This document shows, in pieces, positions 50,537 through 60,579 of a stretch of 64,000 nt of DNA; the first letter of the stretch is position 1; every line of letters begins with the position of its first letter. The stretch lies in contig JANQSA010000048.1 of assembly GCA_028284285.1 (NCBI GenBank), positions 1 through 64,000 of the forward strand. Reading direction: 5' to 3'. The notes below the pieces were generated by a model. That model did not search any database. It was not told where the DNA came from and saw only the letters and a program-made list of their open reading frames with translations. A program made the position numbers and the translations under genes. This DNA is from Croceivirga sp. (GTDB taxonomy: Bacteria > Bacteroidota > Bacteroidia > Flavobacteriales > Flavobacteriaceae).

Positions 50537-51585
50537 AGCCCTAATATTTTTCTTAATTGCACTTTGTCTATTTCCGCCCCGGCAAAGTCGTCAAATGCTT
50601 TTTCAGTAGCTTCTATGATATGGTTTGCAATAAAGGTTGCCCCTTCCCTGGCGCCCTGTTCCGGGCTTTTTATGCAGCATTCCCATTCCATAACAGCCCA
50701 AACATCACAGCCGTATTGTGTTAATTTGGAGAAAATCGTCTTAAAATCGATCTGACCGTCGCCCAGCGATCGATACCTTCCGGCACGATTCCCCCAATCG
50801 TTATAGCCTCCGAAGGCTCCCTTTTTTCCTGTGGGGTTAAATTCGGAGTCCTTAACATGAAAGGATTTAATAAACTCATGGTAATGGTCTATGTAGGTAA
50901 TATAATCCAATTGCTGCAGCACAAAATGACTTGGATCGTACAAAATATTTACCCGTTTGTGATGGCCCGTGGCCTCCAGAAAACGTTCAAAAGTGTCCCC
51001 ATCATGCAAATCCTCGCCAGGGTGTATTTCATAACACACATCCACACCTTCTTCTTCAAAATGATTGAGGATAGGCATCCAACGTTTGGCCAACTCTTCA
51101 AAACCCATTTCTACCAAGCCGGGCGGTCGTTGTGGCCATGGATGTGCCGTATGCCAAAGTAAAGCCCCCGAGAAAGTAGCATGAGCCTTAATTCCCAATC
51201 TCCGGCTGGCGGTTGCCGCTTTCTTTACCGTTTCAATGGCCCAGGCCGTTCTCTCTGCAGGTTTTCCTTTCAGGTGGTCCGGCGCAAAATTGTCAAACAT
51301 AATATCATATGCGGGATGCACTGCTACCAGTTGCCCTTGCAAATGGGTAGATAATTCCGTGATTTCAAGACCGTAGGATTGGATTTTTCCTTTAAGTTCG
51401 TCACAATAGTCCTGGCTTTCAGCAGCCAGGTCCAGGTCGATAAGAAATTTTTCCCAGGTGGGAATTTGAATGCCTTTGTACCCCAACCCGGAGGCCCATT
51501 CACATAACCCTTCCAGAGTGTTAAAAGGTGGTTGGCTATCCACAAACTGTGCTAAAAAGACGGCAGGTCCCTTGATTGTTTTCAT
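50533..51585 (-). CDS. Sugar phosphate isomerase/epimerase family TIM-barrel protein
   Basis: VCYEIHPGEDLHDG, NILYDPSHFVLQ, AVMEWECC metal-binding motifs. Confidence 0.88.
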   Translation of the reverse strand: MKTIKGPAVFLAQFVDSQPPFNTLEGLCEWASGLGYKGIQIPTWEKFLIDLDLAAESQDYCDELKGKIQSYGLEITELSTHLQGQLVAVHPAYDIMFDNFAPDHLKGKPAERTAWAIETVKKAATASRRLGIKAHATFSGALLWHTAHPWPQRPPGLVEMGFEELAKRWMPILNHFEEEGVDVCYEIHPGEDLHDGDTFERFLEATGHHKRVNILYDPSHFVLQQLDYITYIDHYHEFIKSFHVKDSEFNPTGKKGAFGGYNDWGNRAGRYRSLGDGQIDFKTIFSKLTQYGCDVWAVMEWECCIKSPEQGAREGATFIANHIIEATEKAFDDFAGAEIDKVQLRKILGL

Positions 51586-51706
51586 AGGAAAGGATTTGAT
51601 GGGTTTTTCAGATTTAATACATTATATTTAGTACGGCTTGTATCCCCGGGCTATACTCAGGAATACCCTGTAAATATAGCGATTCAGTAAGAATTAATTC
51701 AGCTTT

Positions 51707-53413
51707 ATGGCAAATCCAAATACAGTTTACGATGCTATTGTTGTAGGTACCGGAATAAGTGGAGGCTGGGCAGCGCAGGAACTTTGTAAAAACGGACTAA
51801 AAACACTGGTATTAGACCGTGGACGTAGGGTAGAACACGTGAAGGATTACCCCACAATGCATGATGATCCCTGGGATTATCCTTACAAGGGAGAGTTATC
51901 CCGTGAGGAAAAGAAAAAGTATTCTAAACAGCTTCGCGTAGGATGGGCTCCTCGCGCAGATGTCAAGCATTTTTTTGTCAACGATTTGGAGCACCCGTAC
52001 CAGGAAACCAAACGTTTCGACTGGATACGGGGATATCATGTCGGAGGACGCTCGCTAACCTGGGGAAGGCAGAGTTATCGATGGAGTGATATTGATTTTG
52101 AGGCCAATGTAAAGGACGGGATTGCCGTGGATTGGCCGGTACGATATGCTGATATTGCTCCCTGGTACGATAAAGTAGAACAATATATTGGGGTGAGCGG
52201 AGAGCGTTTGGGATTGCAACAGTTACCAGATGGAATATTCCAACCCCCTATGGAACTAAACTGTGTGGAGTTGGAATTGCAAAAATCGTTGAGGGATCGC
52301 TTTGAGGACAACAGGCTGTTGACTATAGGAAGGGTAGCGCATATTACCGAAAACACCACCGACTTTGAAGGAAGGGGCCCTTGCCAATACCGGAATAGGT
52401 GCTGGAGGGGTTGTCCTTTTGGTGGGTATTTTAGCAGCAACGCTTCTACTTTGCCTGCGGCAGAGCGCACCGGAAATATGACCTTACGCCCTAACTCCAT
52501 CGTTCACGAGGTCATTTATGAGGATACCACCAAAAGAGCTACCGGTGTAAAAGTGATTGATACCGAGACCCATGAAGCGTTAACCTTTCACGGAAAAATG
52601 GTCTTTCTATGTGCTTCTGCTATGGTCTCCGTCGGGATCTTATTACAATCCAGGTCAGATCGCTTTCCCAACGGGATTGGTAATAATCACGATCAACTTG
52701 GACGAAACATTATGGACCACCATTATCAACTAGGTGCCTCCGCTAAGGTGGATGGCCACCTGGATAAATACTATAAAGGGCGTAGGCCTAACGGATTTTA
52801 CATTCCCAGGTTTGTGAATTTGGATGAGAAAACGAAACGAAAAGAATTCATCAGAGGATTCGGCTATCAGGGCGGAGCAAGCCGGAACAATTGGTCCGAA
52901 ATGGTAGCTGAAATGGGATACGGGAAATCACTTAAAGAAGCCATTTTACAACCCGGAGGATGGGAAATTGGAATGACCGGATTCGGAGAAATGTTACCTT
53001 ATGAAGACAACCGGGTAAGGCTTAGTCCGGACAAAAAAGATAAATGGGGTTTACCGCAACTCGACTTTGATGTAGAATTTAAAGAAAATGAATTGCAAAT
53101 GCGTAAAGCCATTAAAGAAGAAGCTGCAAAAATGTTGACCGAAGCAGGGTTTCGGGAGGTAGCGGTTTATGAAAACGATACCGGTCCCGGTTTGGGCATC
53201 CATGAAATGGGAGGGGCGCGAATGGGCCGGAATCCCAGAACCTCCGTGACCAATAAATTTAATCAGGTTCATGACGTTCCTAACATTTATGTTACCGATG
53301 GGGCCTTCATGACCTCGGCCAGCTGCGTTAATCCTTCATTAACCTATATGGCCTTTACCGCCAGAGCTGCCAATCATGCCGTAGAGCAATTTAAACTTGG
53401 TAAAATTTCTTAA
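51707..53413 (+). CDS. GMC family oxidoreductase
   Basis: DAIVVGTGISGGWAAQELCKNGLKTLVLDRG FAD motif; GIHEMGGARMG; C-terminal VTDGAFMTSASCVNPSLTYMAFTARAA. Confidence 0.93.
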   Translation: MANPNTVYDAIVVGTGISGGWAAQELCKNGLKTLVLDRGRRVEHVKDYPTMHDDPWDYPYKGELSREEKKKYSKQLRVGWAPRADVKHFFVNDLEHPYQETKRFDWIRGYHVGGRSLTWGRQSYRWSDIDFEANVKDGIAVDWPVRYADIAPWYDKVEQYIGVSGERLGLQQLPDGIFQPPMELNCVELELQKSLRDRFEDNRLLTIGRVAHITENTTDFEGRGPCQYRNRCWRGCPFGGYFSSNASTLPAAERTGNMTLRPNSIVHEVIYEDTTKRATGVKVIDTETHEALTFHGKMVFLCASAMVSVGILLQSRSDRFPNGIGNNHDQLGRNIMDHHYQLGASAKVDGHLDKYYKGRRPNGFYIPRFVNLDEKTKRKEFIRGFGYQGGASRNNWSEMVAEMGYGKSLKEAILQPGGWEIGMTGFGEMLPYEDNRVRLSPDKKDKWGLPQLDFDVEFKENELQMRKAIKEEAAKMLTEAGFREVAVYENDTGPGLGIHEMGGARMGRNPRTSVTNKFNQVHDVPNIYVTDGAFMTSASCVNPSLTYMAFTARAANHAVEQFKLGKIS

Positions 53414-53425
53414 TATTGTGCCGCT

Positions 53426-53890
53426 ATGGAAAACGCTTCTGCCCGCAATCTCTGGGGTGATTTCTTAGATGCCCATTTGGAATTTGTCAATTCCCCTGCA
53501 CCACAGGTTGTTCATTTTTGCGACAATGAAAAAGATGCCAATCAATGTGCAGAATTGGTATGTAAGGATATTAAAAGAGCTACTTCCCATTCTTTATTGG
53601 GCTTACAACTAAGAGGGGAATCCTTACCCAAAATAGGGGATTTTAAGATAGTAACCAACTGGAAGGGAGAAGCAAAATGTGTGATACGGACCACTGCGGT
53701 AAAAATGCTCCCCTATTTTACCATACACGCGGAACATGCCAGACTGGAAGGGGAAGGCGATAAAAGTCTGGAGTACTGGAAAAAGGTACATTGGGACTAC
53801 TACACCCGGGAATTGGCCCCTTTTGAAAAAACACCCAAAGAGAGTATGATTGTAGTTTTTGAACGTTTCGAAAAACTATATCAAAGATAA
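53426..53890 (+). CDS. ASCH domain protein
   Basis: HSLLGLQLRGESLPKIGDFKIVTNWKGEAKCVIRTTAV...HWDYYTREL. Confidence 0.75.
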   Translation: MENASARNLWGDFLDAHLEFVNSPAPQVVHFCDNEKDANQCAELVCKDIKRATSHSLLGLQLRGESLPKIGDFKIVTNWKGEAKCVIRTTAVKMLPYFTIHAEHARLEGEGDKSLEYWKKVHWDYYTRELAPFEKTPKESMIVVFERFEKLYQR

Positions 53891-53941
53891 CGGCTGTTAA
53901 AAAGAAACCCTTTCGGAGGCAATACCACAACTAAAAACTCC

Positions 53942-55078
53942 TCAATCCAAATCAATCCAGACATTTCCCTGTTGATGAGAGTGCACCGTACTTTCAATGA
54001 AGTGCATCCCTCTGACGCCATCTTCCATAGTAGGGAATTCCCCGGCATCATAGACTTCCCCGCGAATAGCTTTTGCCGCGCCGAGGTAAATGTTGGCCAT
54101 AGCATCAAAAATGCCTTCCGGATGCCCGGGAGGTAGCTTCGTACCGTCCAACGAAAGCTCCGAATTATACGGATGCCCCGGTTTATACACCTGTAAAGGT
54201 TGGCCTTCGGTAAAATAATAGAGGAAATTGGGGTTTTCCTGTTCCCAGACAAAACCTCCTTTTTCACCATAAATGCGTATCGCCAAGCCGTTTTCCTCAC
54301 CAGTCGCTACCTGGCTGGCCCGTATCACGCCCTTAACGTGCTTATCCATCCTAACCAAAACGGTGCCGTCTACATCCATTGGGTTGTCATCATACATATA
54401 GTTAAAATCACAGAGCAGGGATCTTACTTTTAGGCCTGTAGTAAATTCCAGCATATTAAAAGCATGAACACCAATGTCTCCCATACAAGAGCTGATCCCA
54501 GCCTTTTTCGGATCCAACCGCCAGACCGAAGCTCTTTTGGCCTCGTCGTGAATAATAGGGTTGATCCATCCCTGATAATATCGCGCATCCACCTTATGAA
54601 TCCTTCCCAGTTCTCCGTTTTTAATCATCTCACGCATTTGTCGTGCCATAGGATAGCCCGTATAGGTATGGGTAAGAGCAAATACCTTCCCGGACTGCCG
54701 GTGCGCTTCCTGCAGCATTTTGGCTTCTTCATAGGTCATGGTCATAGGCTTTTCACAAATAACGTGAAAGCCGTTCTCCAATAATTTTTTGGCCATTGGA
54801 AAGTGTAAAAAATTGGGGGTTTGTACGGAACACACCTGAATACGTTCCTCCTGAGGAAGCTTTAACTCTTCGGCAATCAACGTTTCAAAATCACTATATA
54901 CTCTGTTGACGGGAAGATCAATTTGTTTGGCAAAATCCAAACTATCCTGATGTAAAGGGCTAAATACCGCAGCAACTATCTCATAGTTATCATTAATGTA
55001 CGCGGCCACACGGTGCAACACCCCTATAAGGGAATCCCCACCACCGCCTAAAATTCCAAGTCGTATTTTTTTTGGCAT
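53942..55078 (-). CDS. Gfo/Idh/MocA family oxidoreductase
   Basis: LGILGGGGDSLIG; VICEKPMTMTYEEAKML; KVDARYYQGWINP. Confidence 0.93.
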   Translation of the reverse strand: MPKKIRLGILGGGGDSLIGVLHRVAAYINDNYEIVAAVFSPLHQDSLDFAKQIDLPVNRVYSDFETLIAEELKLPQEERIQVCSVQTPNFLHFPMAKKLLENGFHVICEKPMTMTYEEAKMLQEAHRQSGKVFALTHTYTGYPMARQMREMIKNGELGRIHKVDARYYQGWINPIIHDEAKRASVWRLDPKKAGISSCMGDIGVHAFNMLEFTTGLKVRSLLCDFNYMYDDNPMDVDGTVLVRMDKHVKGVIRASQVATGEENGLAIRIYGEKGGFVWEQENPNFLYYFTEGQPLQVYKPGHPYNSELSLDGTKLPPGHPEGIFDAMANIYLGAAKAIRGEVYDAGEFPTMEDGVRGMHFIESTVHSHQQGNVWIDLD

Positions 55079-55090
55079 TTTTTGATTGTT

Positions 55091-56317
55091 TTATTCTTTA
55101 TACTCTATTTTTTCATTGGTAAACAAAATACCATACAAAATGGCCACTCCCAACGCAAATAACGCCGGGAAGCGCCAAATCCTGGCCCAATTATGTTCGT
55201 TTTCTACGATCAGGTTGGCGTCCGTTATTGCTCCAGCGATCCAAAACCCAATTAGCATACCCACCCCATAAGTGGCTAACGTAATCAACCCCTGAGCAGC
55301 GCTTTTGTATTTTTCCCCGGCTTTCGTATCGGTATAAATCTGCCCTGATACAAAAAAGAAATCATAGCAGATACCGTGAAGGGCAATACCAATAATCAAT
55401 AAAAAAGCCAATTCTCCCGCATCGCCATAAGCAAATAGCAAATACCGGACTAACCATGCCAGCATCCCCACAAGAATGGTTTTCTTAAAGCCAAATCTCC
55501 TAAAGAAAAAAGGCAGCAATAACATAAATAACACCTCGGAGGCTTGGCCAATGGACATATTTGCGGCAGGATTGGACATTCCTATTTCTCCTAAAAACTG
55601 ACCCGAATGCTGATAGTAGAACGCAAGGGGTATACAAATTAAAACGGAAGCCAAAAAGAAGATCAGATAATTCCTGTCCTTCAAAAGCTTTAAAGCGTCA
55701 AGTCCGATTATATCAGCTATGGATATTCTTTTATTCTTATCCACCCGGGGTGGGGTCTTTGGCAAGGTAAAGCTGAATAACCCCAGTAAGGTTGAGGCAC
55801 CTGCCACCATTAAAAACGTATTTCGCAATTGCCCCTCCTGAACACCTTGCACACTATCCCAGCCGAAAATACTGATGGTCAGTCCGGCCACAATCCATCC
55901 TATTGTTCCAAAAACCCGTACAAAGGCAAATTCCCTGGAAGGGTCTTTCATTTGATTAAAGGAAACGGAGTTTACCAAAGCAAGTGTAGGCATGTAAGCA
56001 ATCATATATCCAAACACATAGGGTACAAATACGGAAATATCCCCGGCATTGGCCATTTTAAACATCAAAAAGGCCCCTATCAAATGTAAAATGCCTAAAA
56101 CCCGTTCTGCATTAAAATAGCGGTCTGCAATTAAACCGATAATAAAGGGTGCTATAATAGCACCCCAGGATTGACTGGAATAGGCGGTGGCAATATCTAC
56201 ACCTGTAGCTTTTAAAGAATTGGGCAAGTACAATCCCATGGTTACAAACCAACCTCCCCAAATGAAGAACTCCAAGAACATCATAAATGACAATTGGATT
56301 TTGGTAGTAATCTTCAT
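55091..56317 (-). CDS. MFS nucleoside/sugar permease (NupG/XapB-like)
   Basis: 12-TM pattern; FFIWGGWFVTMGLYL; GLIADRYFNAERVLGILH. Confidence 0.88.
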   Translation of the reverse strand: MKITTKIQLSFMMFLEFFIWGGWFVTMGLYLPNSLKATGVDIATAYSSQSWGAIIAPFIIGLIADRYFNAERVLGILHLIGAFLMFKMANAGDISVFVPYVFGYMIAYMPTLALVNSVSFNQMKDPSREFAFVRVFGTIGWIVAGLTISIFGWDSVQGVQEGQLRNTFLMVAGASTLLGLFSFTLPKTPPRVDKNKRISIADIIGLDALKLLKDRNYLIFFLASVLICIPLAFYYQHSGQFLGEIGMSNPAANMSIGQASEVLFMLLLPFFFRRFGFKKTILVGMLAWLVRYLLFAYGDAGELAFLLIIGIALHGICYDFFFVSGQIYTDTKAGEKYKSAAQGLITLATYGVGMLIGFWIAGAITDANLIVENEHNWARIWRFPALFALGVAILYGILFTNEKIEYKE

Positions 56318-56331
56318 TAAGTAAGGTTGGT

Positions 56332-56775
56332 TTATCTTTTGTAGAAAATGAAGTCCAAAGCCTGTGGTTCAAAACCGTTTTCCCTAAAATCCATTAAGAT
56401 CTGACCTCTGTGATGGGTAGAGTGATTGATGATATGAAACAGAATATCTTTTAAATCATTTGTAAAAACTCTCCCCGAGGTAGTTTCATACTCTACCCTT
56501 TTATTAAAATTATCGGTGTTCCGAATCACTTCAAAAGTGGCTCTTTGATTTTCGTAATGAATATCCTCCCAGCTTTCAACCTTATGTATTTGCCAAACAT
56601 CGTATTGTCTGTCTTCGCTAATTAAGCGTTTGTTCCAGATATGATGGGTGTTAAGGATGTGTGAGAATAGTTTACAGCTCTTCCGGGGAACGTCTTTCAT
56701 TGCCCTTACCTGTGTAATGAGATTCTTATTGCAGTAAAAATTGTAATCAAACAGTTGGTTAAAGAGTGTATCCAT
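56332..56775 (-). CDS. DinB-like four-helix protein
   Basis: LFNQLFDYNFYCNKNLI; HILNTHHIWNKR; HIINHSTHHRGQIL metal-binding His. Confidence 0.85.
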   Translation of the reverse strand: MDTLFNQLFDYNFYCNKNLITQVRAMKDVPRKSCKLFSHILNTHHIWNKRLISEDRQYDVWQIHKVESWEDIHYENQRATFEVIRNTDNFNKRVEYETTSGRVFTNDLKDILFHIINHSTHHRGQILMDFRENGFEPQALDFIFYKR

Positions 56776-56795
56776 CGATTCCGAACTAGTTTCCC

Positions 56796-57824
56796 CTATA
56801 TTTTTCCGGCTTTTATTAGTAACTCCCGGGTGGCCCTGATCCCTTCTTCTTCGCTAAGTTCCTGCCCTTCATATTCCACACCAATATATCCTGAATATCC
56901 GGCCTTTTGAACAATTTCCAGCATTTTGTAGTAGTCTATCCTGTTTTCATCGCCTTGCTCATCAAAAGCATAGGATTTGGCACTTACCGCTTTCGCATAA
57001 GGCATTAACTCTTCTACTCCCTGGTACTTATCGTATTCCTCTAAACATTTGGATTCATAATACGAACCGTCTGACCTTTTAATGCAGAAATTTCCAAAAT
57101 CGGGCAAGGTGCCACAATTTTCCATCCCTACCTGTTGAATTACATTAGCCAACCATGCCGCGTTTGAGGAGGGCCCACCGTGATTCTCAACAATTACATT
57201 GATATTCTTGTCTTTTGCGTACCCTGCCAACTTGGTGAGGCCATCTATGGAAGCTTCGGTCCATTCCTCCTTTTCCCTACTCCCATTTAGGTTAACGCGA
57301 ATAGAATGGCATCCCATAGCCGCTGCGGCATCCACCCATTTATGATGGTTTTCAACCGCTTCATTCCTTTCGCCTTCATCCTTTGCTGCCAAATCCCCCT
57401 GACCATCCACCATAATCAAAAGATTCTCAAGTCCGTGCTTTTGCGCTTCCGCATTGCACCTACTTACAAAATTTTCCATCGCCTGTTCGGAAAAATTATC
57501 TTTTTCCAATTCCGGATAGTACAACCCGCTAACATATTCCAATCCGGAAAATCCCCAGTTCTTCGCTTTTTCCGCAAAGGTGTAAGGATCTACACCTTCC
57601 TTCCGGATCATTTTGTTCATAGACCATTGCGCCAGGGAAAGTTTAAAAAAGATTTCAGGTTTTGAAGCCTGATCTTGCTGTTCGGTTACCACTTTTTCTT
57701 CTTGTTTCTTGTTTTCTTTACAACTAATTCCCAACAAAAGGGCCAACATAGTACCAACCACTAGAAGTTCATGTATTCTCTTTCTGTTTTTCATGATTTT
57801 ACTGCTGTTTTTAAGGATTAGCAA
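56796..57824 (-). CDS. Sugar isomerase/epimerase (hydroxypyruvate isomerase-like) lipoprotein
   Basis: Lipobox LLGISCKE; NVIVENHGGPSSN, GYIGVEYEG TIM-barrel motifs. Confidence 0.87.
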   Translation of the reverse strand: MLILKNSSKIMKNRKRIHELLVVGTMLALLLGISCKENKKQEEKVVTEQQDQASKPEIFFKLSLAQWSMNKMIRKEGVDPYTFAEKAKNWGFSGLEYVSGLYYPELEKDNFSEQAMENFVSRCNAEAQKHGLENLLIMVDGQGDLAAKDEGERNEAVENHHKWVDAAAAMGCHSIRVNLNGSREKEEWTEASIDGLTKLAGYAKDKNINVIVENHGGPSSNAAWLANVIQQVGMENCGTLPDFGNFCIKRSDGSYYESKCLEEYDKYQGVEELMPYAKAVSAKSYAFDEQGDENRIDYYKMLEIVQKAGYSGYIGVEYEGQELSEEEGIRATRELLIKAGKI

Positions 57825-57937
57825 ATTAGCAGTTACTACAACGTTTTAGTATCAAATTCCCAATTTGCAATGGGACTAAATGTAGAAAATTAATTTAATA
57901 TTTAATACTTTTAGAGATTAAACCATGGGGATTTTAG

Positions 57938-59656
57938 ATGAGTAAATTCTATTACAACGAAGAGCAGGAATCTTATGATGCCATTGTAGTAGGGACAGGT
58001 ATAAGCGGAGGATGGGCCGCCAAAGAATTGTGTGAAAAAGGATTAAAAACTTTGGTCCTTGAACGAGGCAGAATGGTGAAGCATCGCGATGACTACGTAA
58101 CGGCCAACATGGATACCTGGGATTTTCCCCATGCCAAGCAACCCACTCAGGAAGATCTTAAAAAACAGGAAAAGCAGAGCAGGACCGGTTATACTACCCG
58201 GGCGGATTCCAAACATTGGTTTGTAAATGACCTTGAACACCCGTATAATGAAACCAAACGTTTTGATTGGATGCGGGGGTATCACGTAGGAGGTCGGTCT
58301 TTGATGTGGGGGAGGCAGAGTTATCGCTTCAGCGATATGGATTTTGAGGCCAATAAAAAAGAGGGTATTGCAGTAGATTGGCCGGTACGCTATAAGGATA
58401 TAGCACCCTGGTATGCCCATGTAGAACGTTACATTGGCGTTTCCGGAGAATCTCTGGGACTTCCCCAACTTCCCGATAGCGTTTTTGAACCCATGATGGA
58501 GCTTAACTGTCTGGAGCAACATGTTCGGGAAAAAGTAGCGGAACATTTTGACGGACGCGTTATTACCGCCGGCCGTGTGGCCCACATTAACAGCGATAAG
58601 CGTTTTGAGGGTAAAGGAAGAATGCGATGTCAATTTAGGAACAGATGTATACGCGGTTGTCCGTTTGGAGCCTATTTTAGCAGTCTTTCTTCTACGTTAC
58701 CGGCCGCAGAAAGTACCGGTTACATGACGTTGCGGCCGGACGCTATTGTGCATGAGATAATCTATGATCCGGACACCAAAAAAGCCACAGGAGTTAAAGT
58801 AATTGACAGGGTGTCCAAAGAAGAATTTGAGTTTAGAGCCAAAGTGATTTTTTTGTGTGCCTCAGCGATTGCCTCTACCGCTATTTTGATGCAATCCAGG
58901 TCCGACCGTTTCCCCAATGGTTTGGGGAATGATTCTGACCAATTGGGAAGAAACATTATGGACCATCACCTGGGTGTTGGAGCAGCTGGAAAGTACGACG
59001 GATTTGAAGACCGGTACTATAAAGGACGTAAACCTGCTGGAATCTATATCCCTCGCTTCCGAAACCTGGGAGGGAGTTCCGATACGGATAAATTTCTCAG
59101 AGGATATGGTTACCAGGGGGGTGCGGCCCGTAGTAACTGGGAAGACGTCATTGCGGAAATGTCGTATGGCAAGGACCTTAAGGAAGCTGTTCTAAAGCCT
59201 GGAGGCTGGACCTTTGGTATAGGAGGTTTTGGCGAAGTATTGCCATATGAAGACAACCGAATGACCCTGGATTACGATAAGCCAGATCCATGGGGGCTTC
59301 CCACCGTTACTTTTGATGCCGAATTCCATGAAAATGAGTGGAACATGCGGGAGGACATGAAAGAACAGGCTGTTGTCATGTTAACCAAAGCCGGTTTACG
59401 GGATGTGAAGCCGTTTGACGATCCCGGCGCTCTGGGATTGGGGATACATGAAATGGGTACGGCAAGGATGGGACGCGATCCCAAAACCTCCGTTTTAAAC
59501 GCGAACAATCAGGTACATGCCTGTAAAAATGTATATGTGACCGATGGGGCATTTATGACCTCCGCAGCCTGTGTGAACCCTTCGTTAACCTACATGGCAT
59601 TCACCGCAAGAGCCGCGAATCATGCGGCGGAAGAACTTAAAAAAGGAAATATTTAG
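57938..59656 (+). CDS. GMC family oxidoreductase, paralog of 51707-53413
   Basis: DAIVVGTGISGGWAAKELCEKGLKTLVLERG; GIHEMGTARMG; near-identical C-terminal motif. Confidence 0.93.
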   Translation: MSKFYYNEEQESYDAIVVGTGISGGWAAKELCEKGLKTLVLERGRMVKHRDDYVTANMDTWDFPHAKQPTQEDLKKQEKQSRTGYTTRADSKHWFVNDLEHPYNETKRFDWMRGYHVGGRSLMWGRQSYRFSDMDFEANKKEGIAVDWPVRYKDIAPWYAHVERYIGVSGESLGLPQLPDSVFEPMMELNCLEQHVREKVAEHFDGRVITAGRVAHINSDKRFEGKGRMRCQFRNRCIRGCPFGAYFSSLSSTLPAAESTGYMTLRPDAIVHEIIYDPDTKKATGVKVIDRVSKEEFEFRAKVIFLCASAIASTAILMQSRSDRFPNGLGNDSDQLGRNIMDHHLGVGAAGKYDGFEDRYYKGRKPAGIYIPRFRNLGGSSDTDKFLRGYGYQGGAARSNWEDVIAEMSYGKDLKEAVLKPGGWTFGIGGFGEVLPYEDNRMTLDYDKPDPWGLPTVTFDAEFHENEWNMREDMKEQAVVMLTKAGLRDVKPFDDPGALGLGIHEMGTARMGRDPKTSVLNANNQVHACKNVYVTDGAFMTSAACVNPSLTYMAFTARAANHAAEELKKGNI

Positions 59657-59886
59657 AACGCTATGAAACATCCATGACAAAATTTCGCCACCCGTCGGAA
59701 TGATGATATGGATGTTACATGTGACCATTAAAAAACAATAAAAATCAACACATGAAACGAGCATTAATAAATTTTAGACATTTTTTCCCAAAAGGTAATG
59801 TTTAAAATTTTTAATGCGAGAGCGTAGCGTTTGCATACGTTCTCAATTTTATAATTAACATAAAATAATTATAAAGATTTAAACGT

Positions 59887-60543
59887 ATGAAAAGAAGATC
59901 AGCACTTAAAAACATGGGGATGATTTTTGGATATGCGGCCGCTACCCCTGTAGTATTAAGCGTTTTACAGTCGTGCAAGGACAAACCTCCCTATGCGGAA
60001 TGGACACCTTCTTTTTTCGAAAAAGACAAGGGATATGCCCTGGCGCAAATGGTGGATGTTATCCTACCCAAAACGGATACGCCTTCGGCAACAGAAGTCA
60101 ATGTACATGTATTCATAGATGCGTATGCTCATGCGGTACTTCCCGAGGAGCAACAACAATTCACAAAAATGCTCATGGATGCCTTCATGAGCAAAGTATT
60201 GGAAGACTCCGGAAAGGATGATTTGACAGCTCTTGAGGGTGTGGATTTTGAGCCCGCATTGAGCAAATACCTGGCCAAACGAACAGTTGGAGAGGAGGAA
60301 GCACAGGAAAAAGCGATTGGAGAATACATGCAGGCGATCATGGAAGGTGAAGAAGCGGAACTGGATACAGAAACGGCCTGTTATGCTTTTGCCGGAAATA
60401 TCAGGGATATTGCCATTTGGTCCTATAAATCTTCAGAGTACGTGGGAGAAGAAGTACTGGCATATCTCCCTGTACCGGGAGAGTATATTGCCTGTGGGAA
60501 TGTTCAGGAACTAACCCAGGGAAAAGCCTGGTCCTTATATTAG
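59887..60543 (+). CDS. Gluconate 2-dehydrogenase subunit 3 family protein, Tat-like lipoprotein signal
   Basis: MKRRSALKNMGMIFGYAAATPVVLSVLQSC (RR plus lipobox); ALAQMVDVILPKTDTPSATEVNVHVFIDAY signature. Confidence 0.88.
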   Translation: MKRRSALKNMGMIFGYAAATPVVLSVLQSCKDKPPYAEWTPSFFEKDKGYALAQMVDVILPKTDTPSATEVNVHVFIDAYAHAVLPEEQQQFTKMLMDAFMSKVLEDSGKDDLTALEGVDFEPALSKYLAKRTVGEEEAQEKAIGEYMQAIMEGEEAELDTETACYAFAGNIRDIAIWSYKSSEYVGEEVLAYLPVPGEYIACGNVQELTQGKAWSLY

Positions 60544-60549
60544 TAGTAT

Positions 60550-60579
60550 AAAAATAGCCTTGTTTCTAAGGCTATTTTT
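60550..60579 (+). terminator. Rho-independent terminator after the GMC/subunit 3 genes
   Basis: AAAAATAGCCTT-gtttct-AAGGCTATTTTT. Confidence 0.8.
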
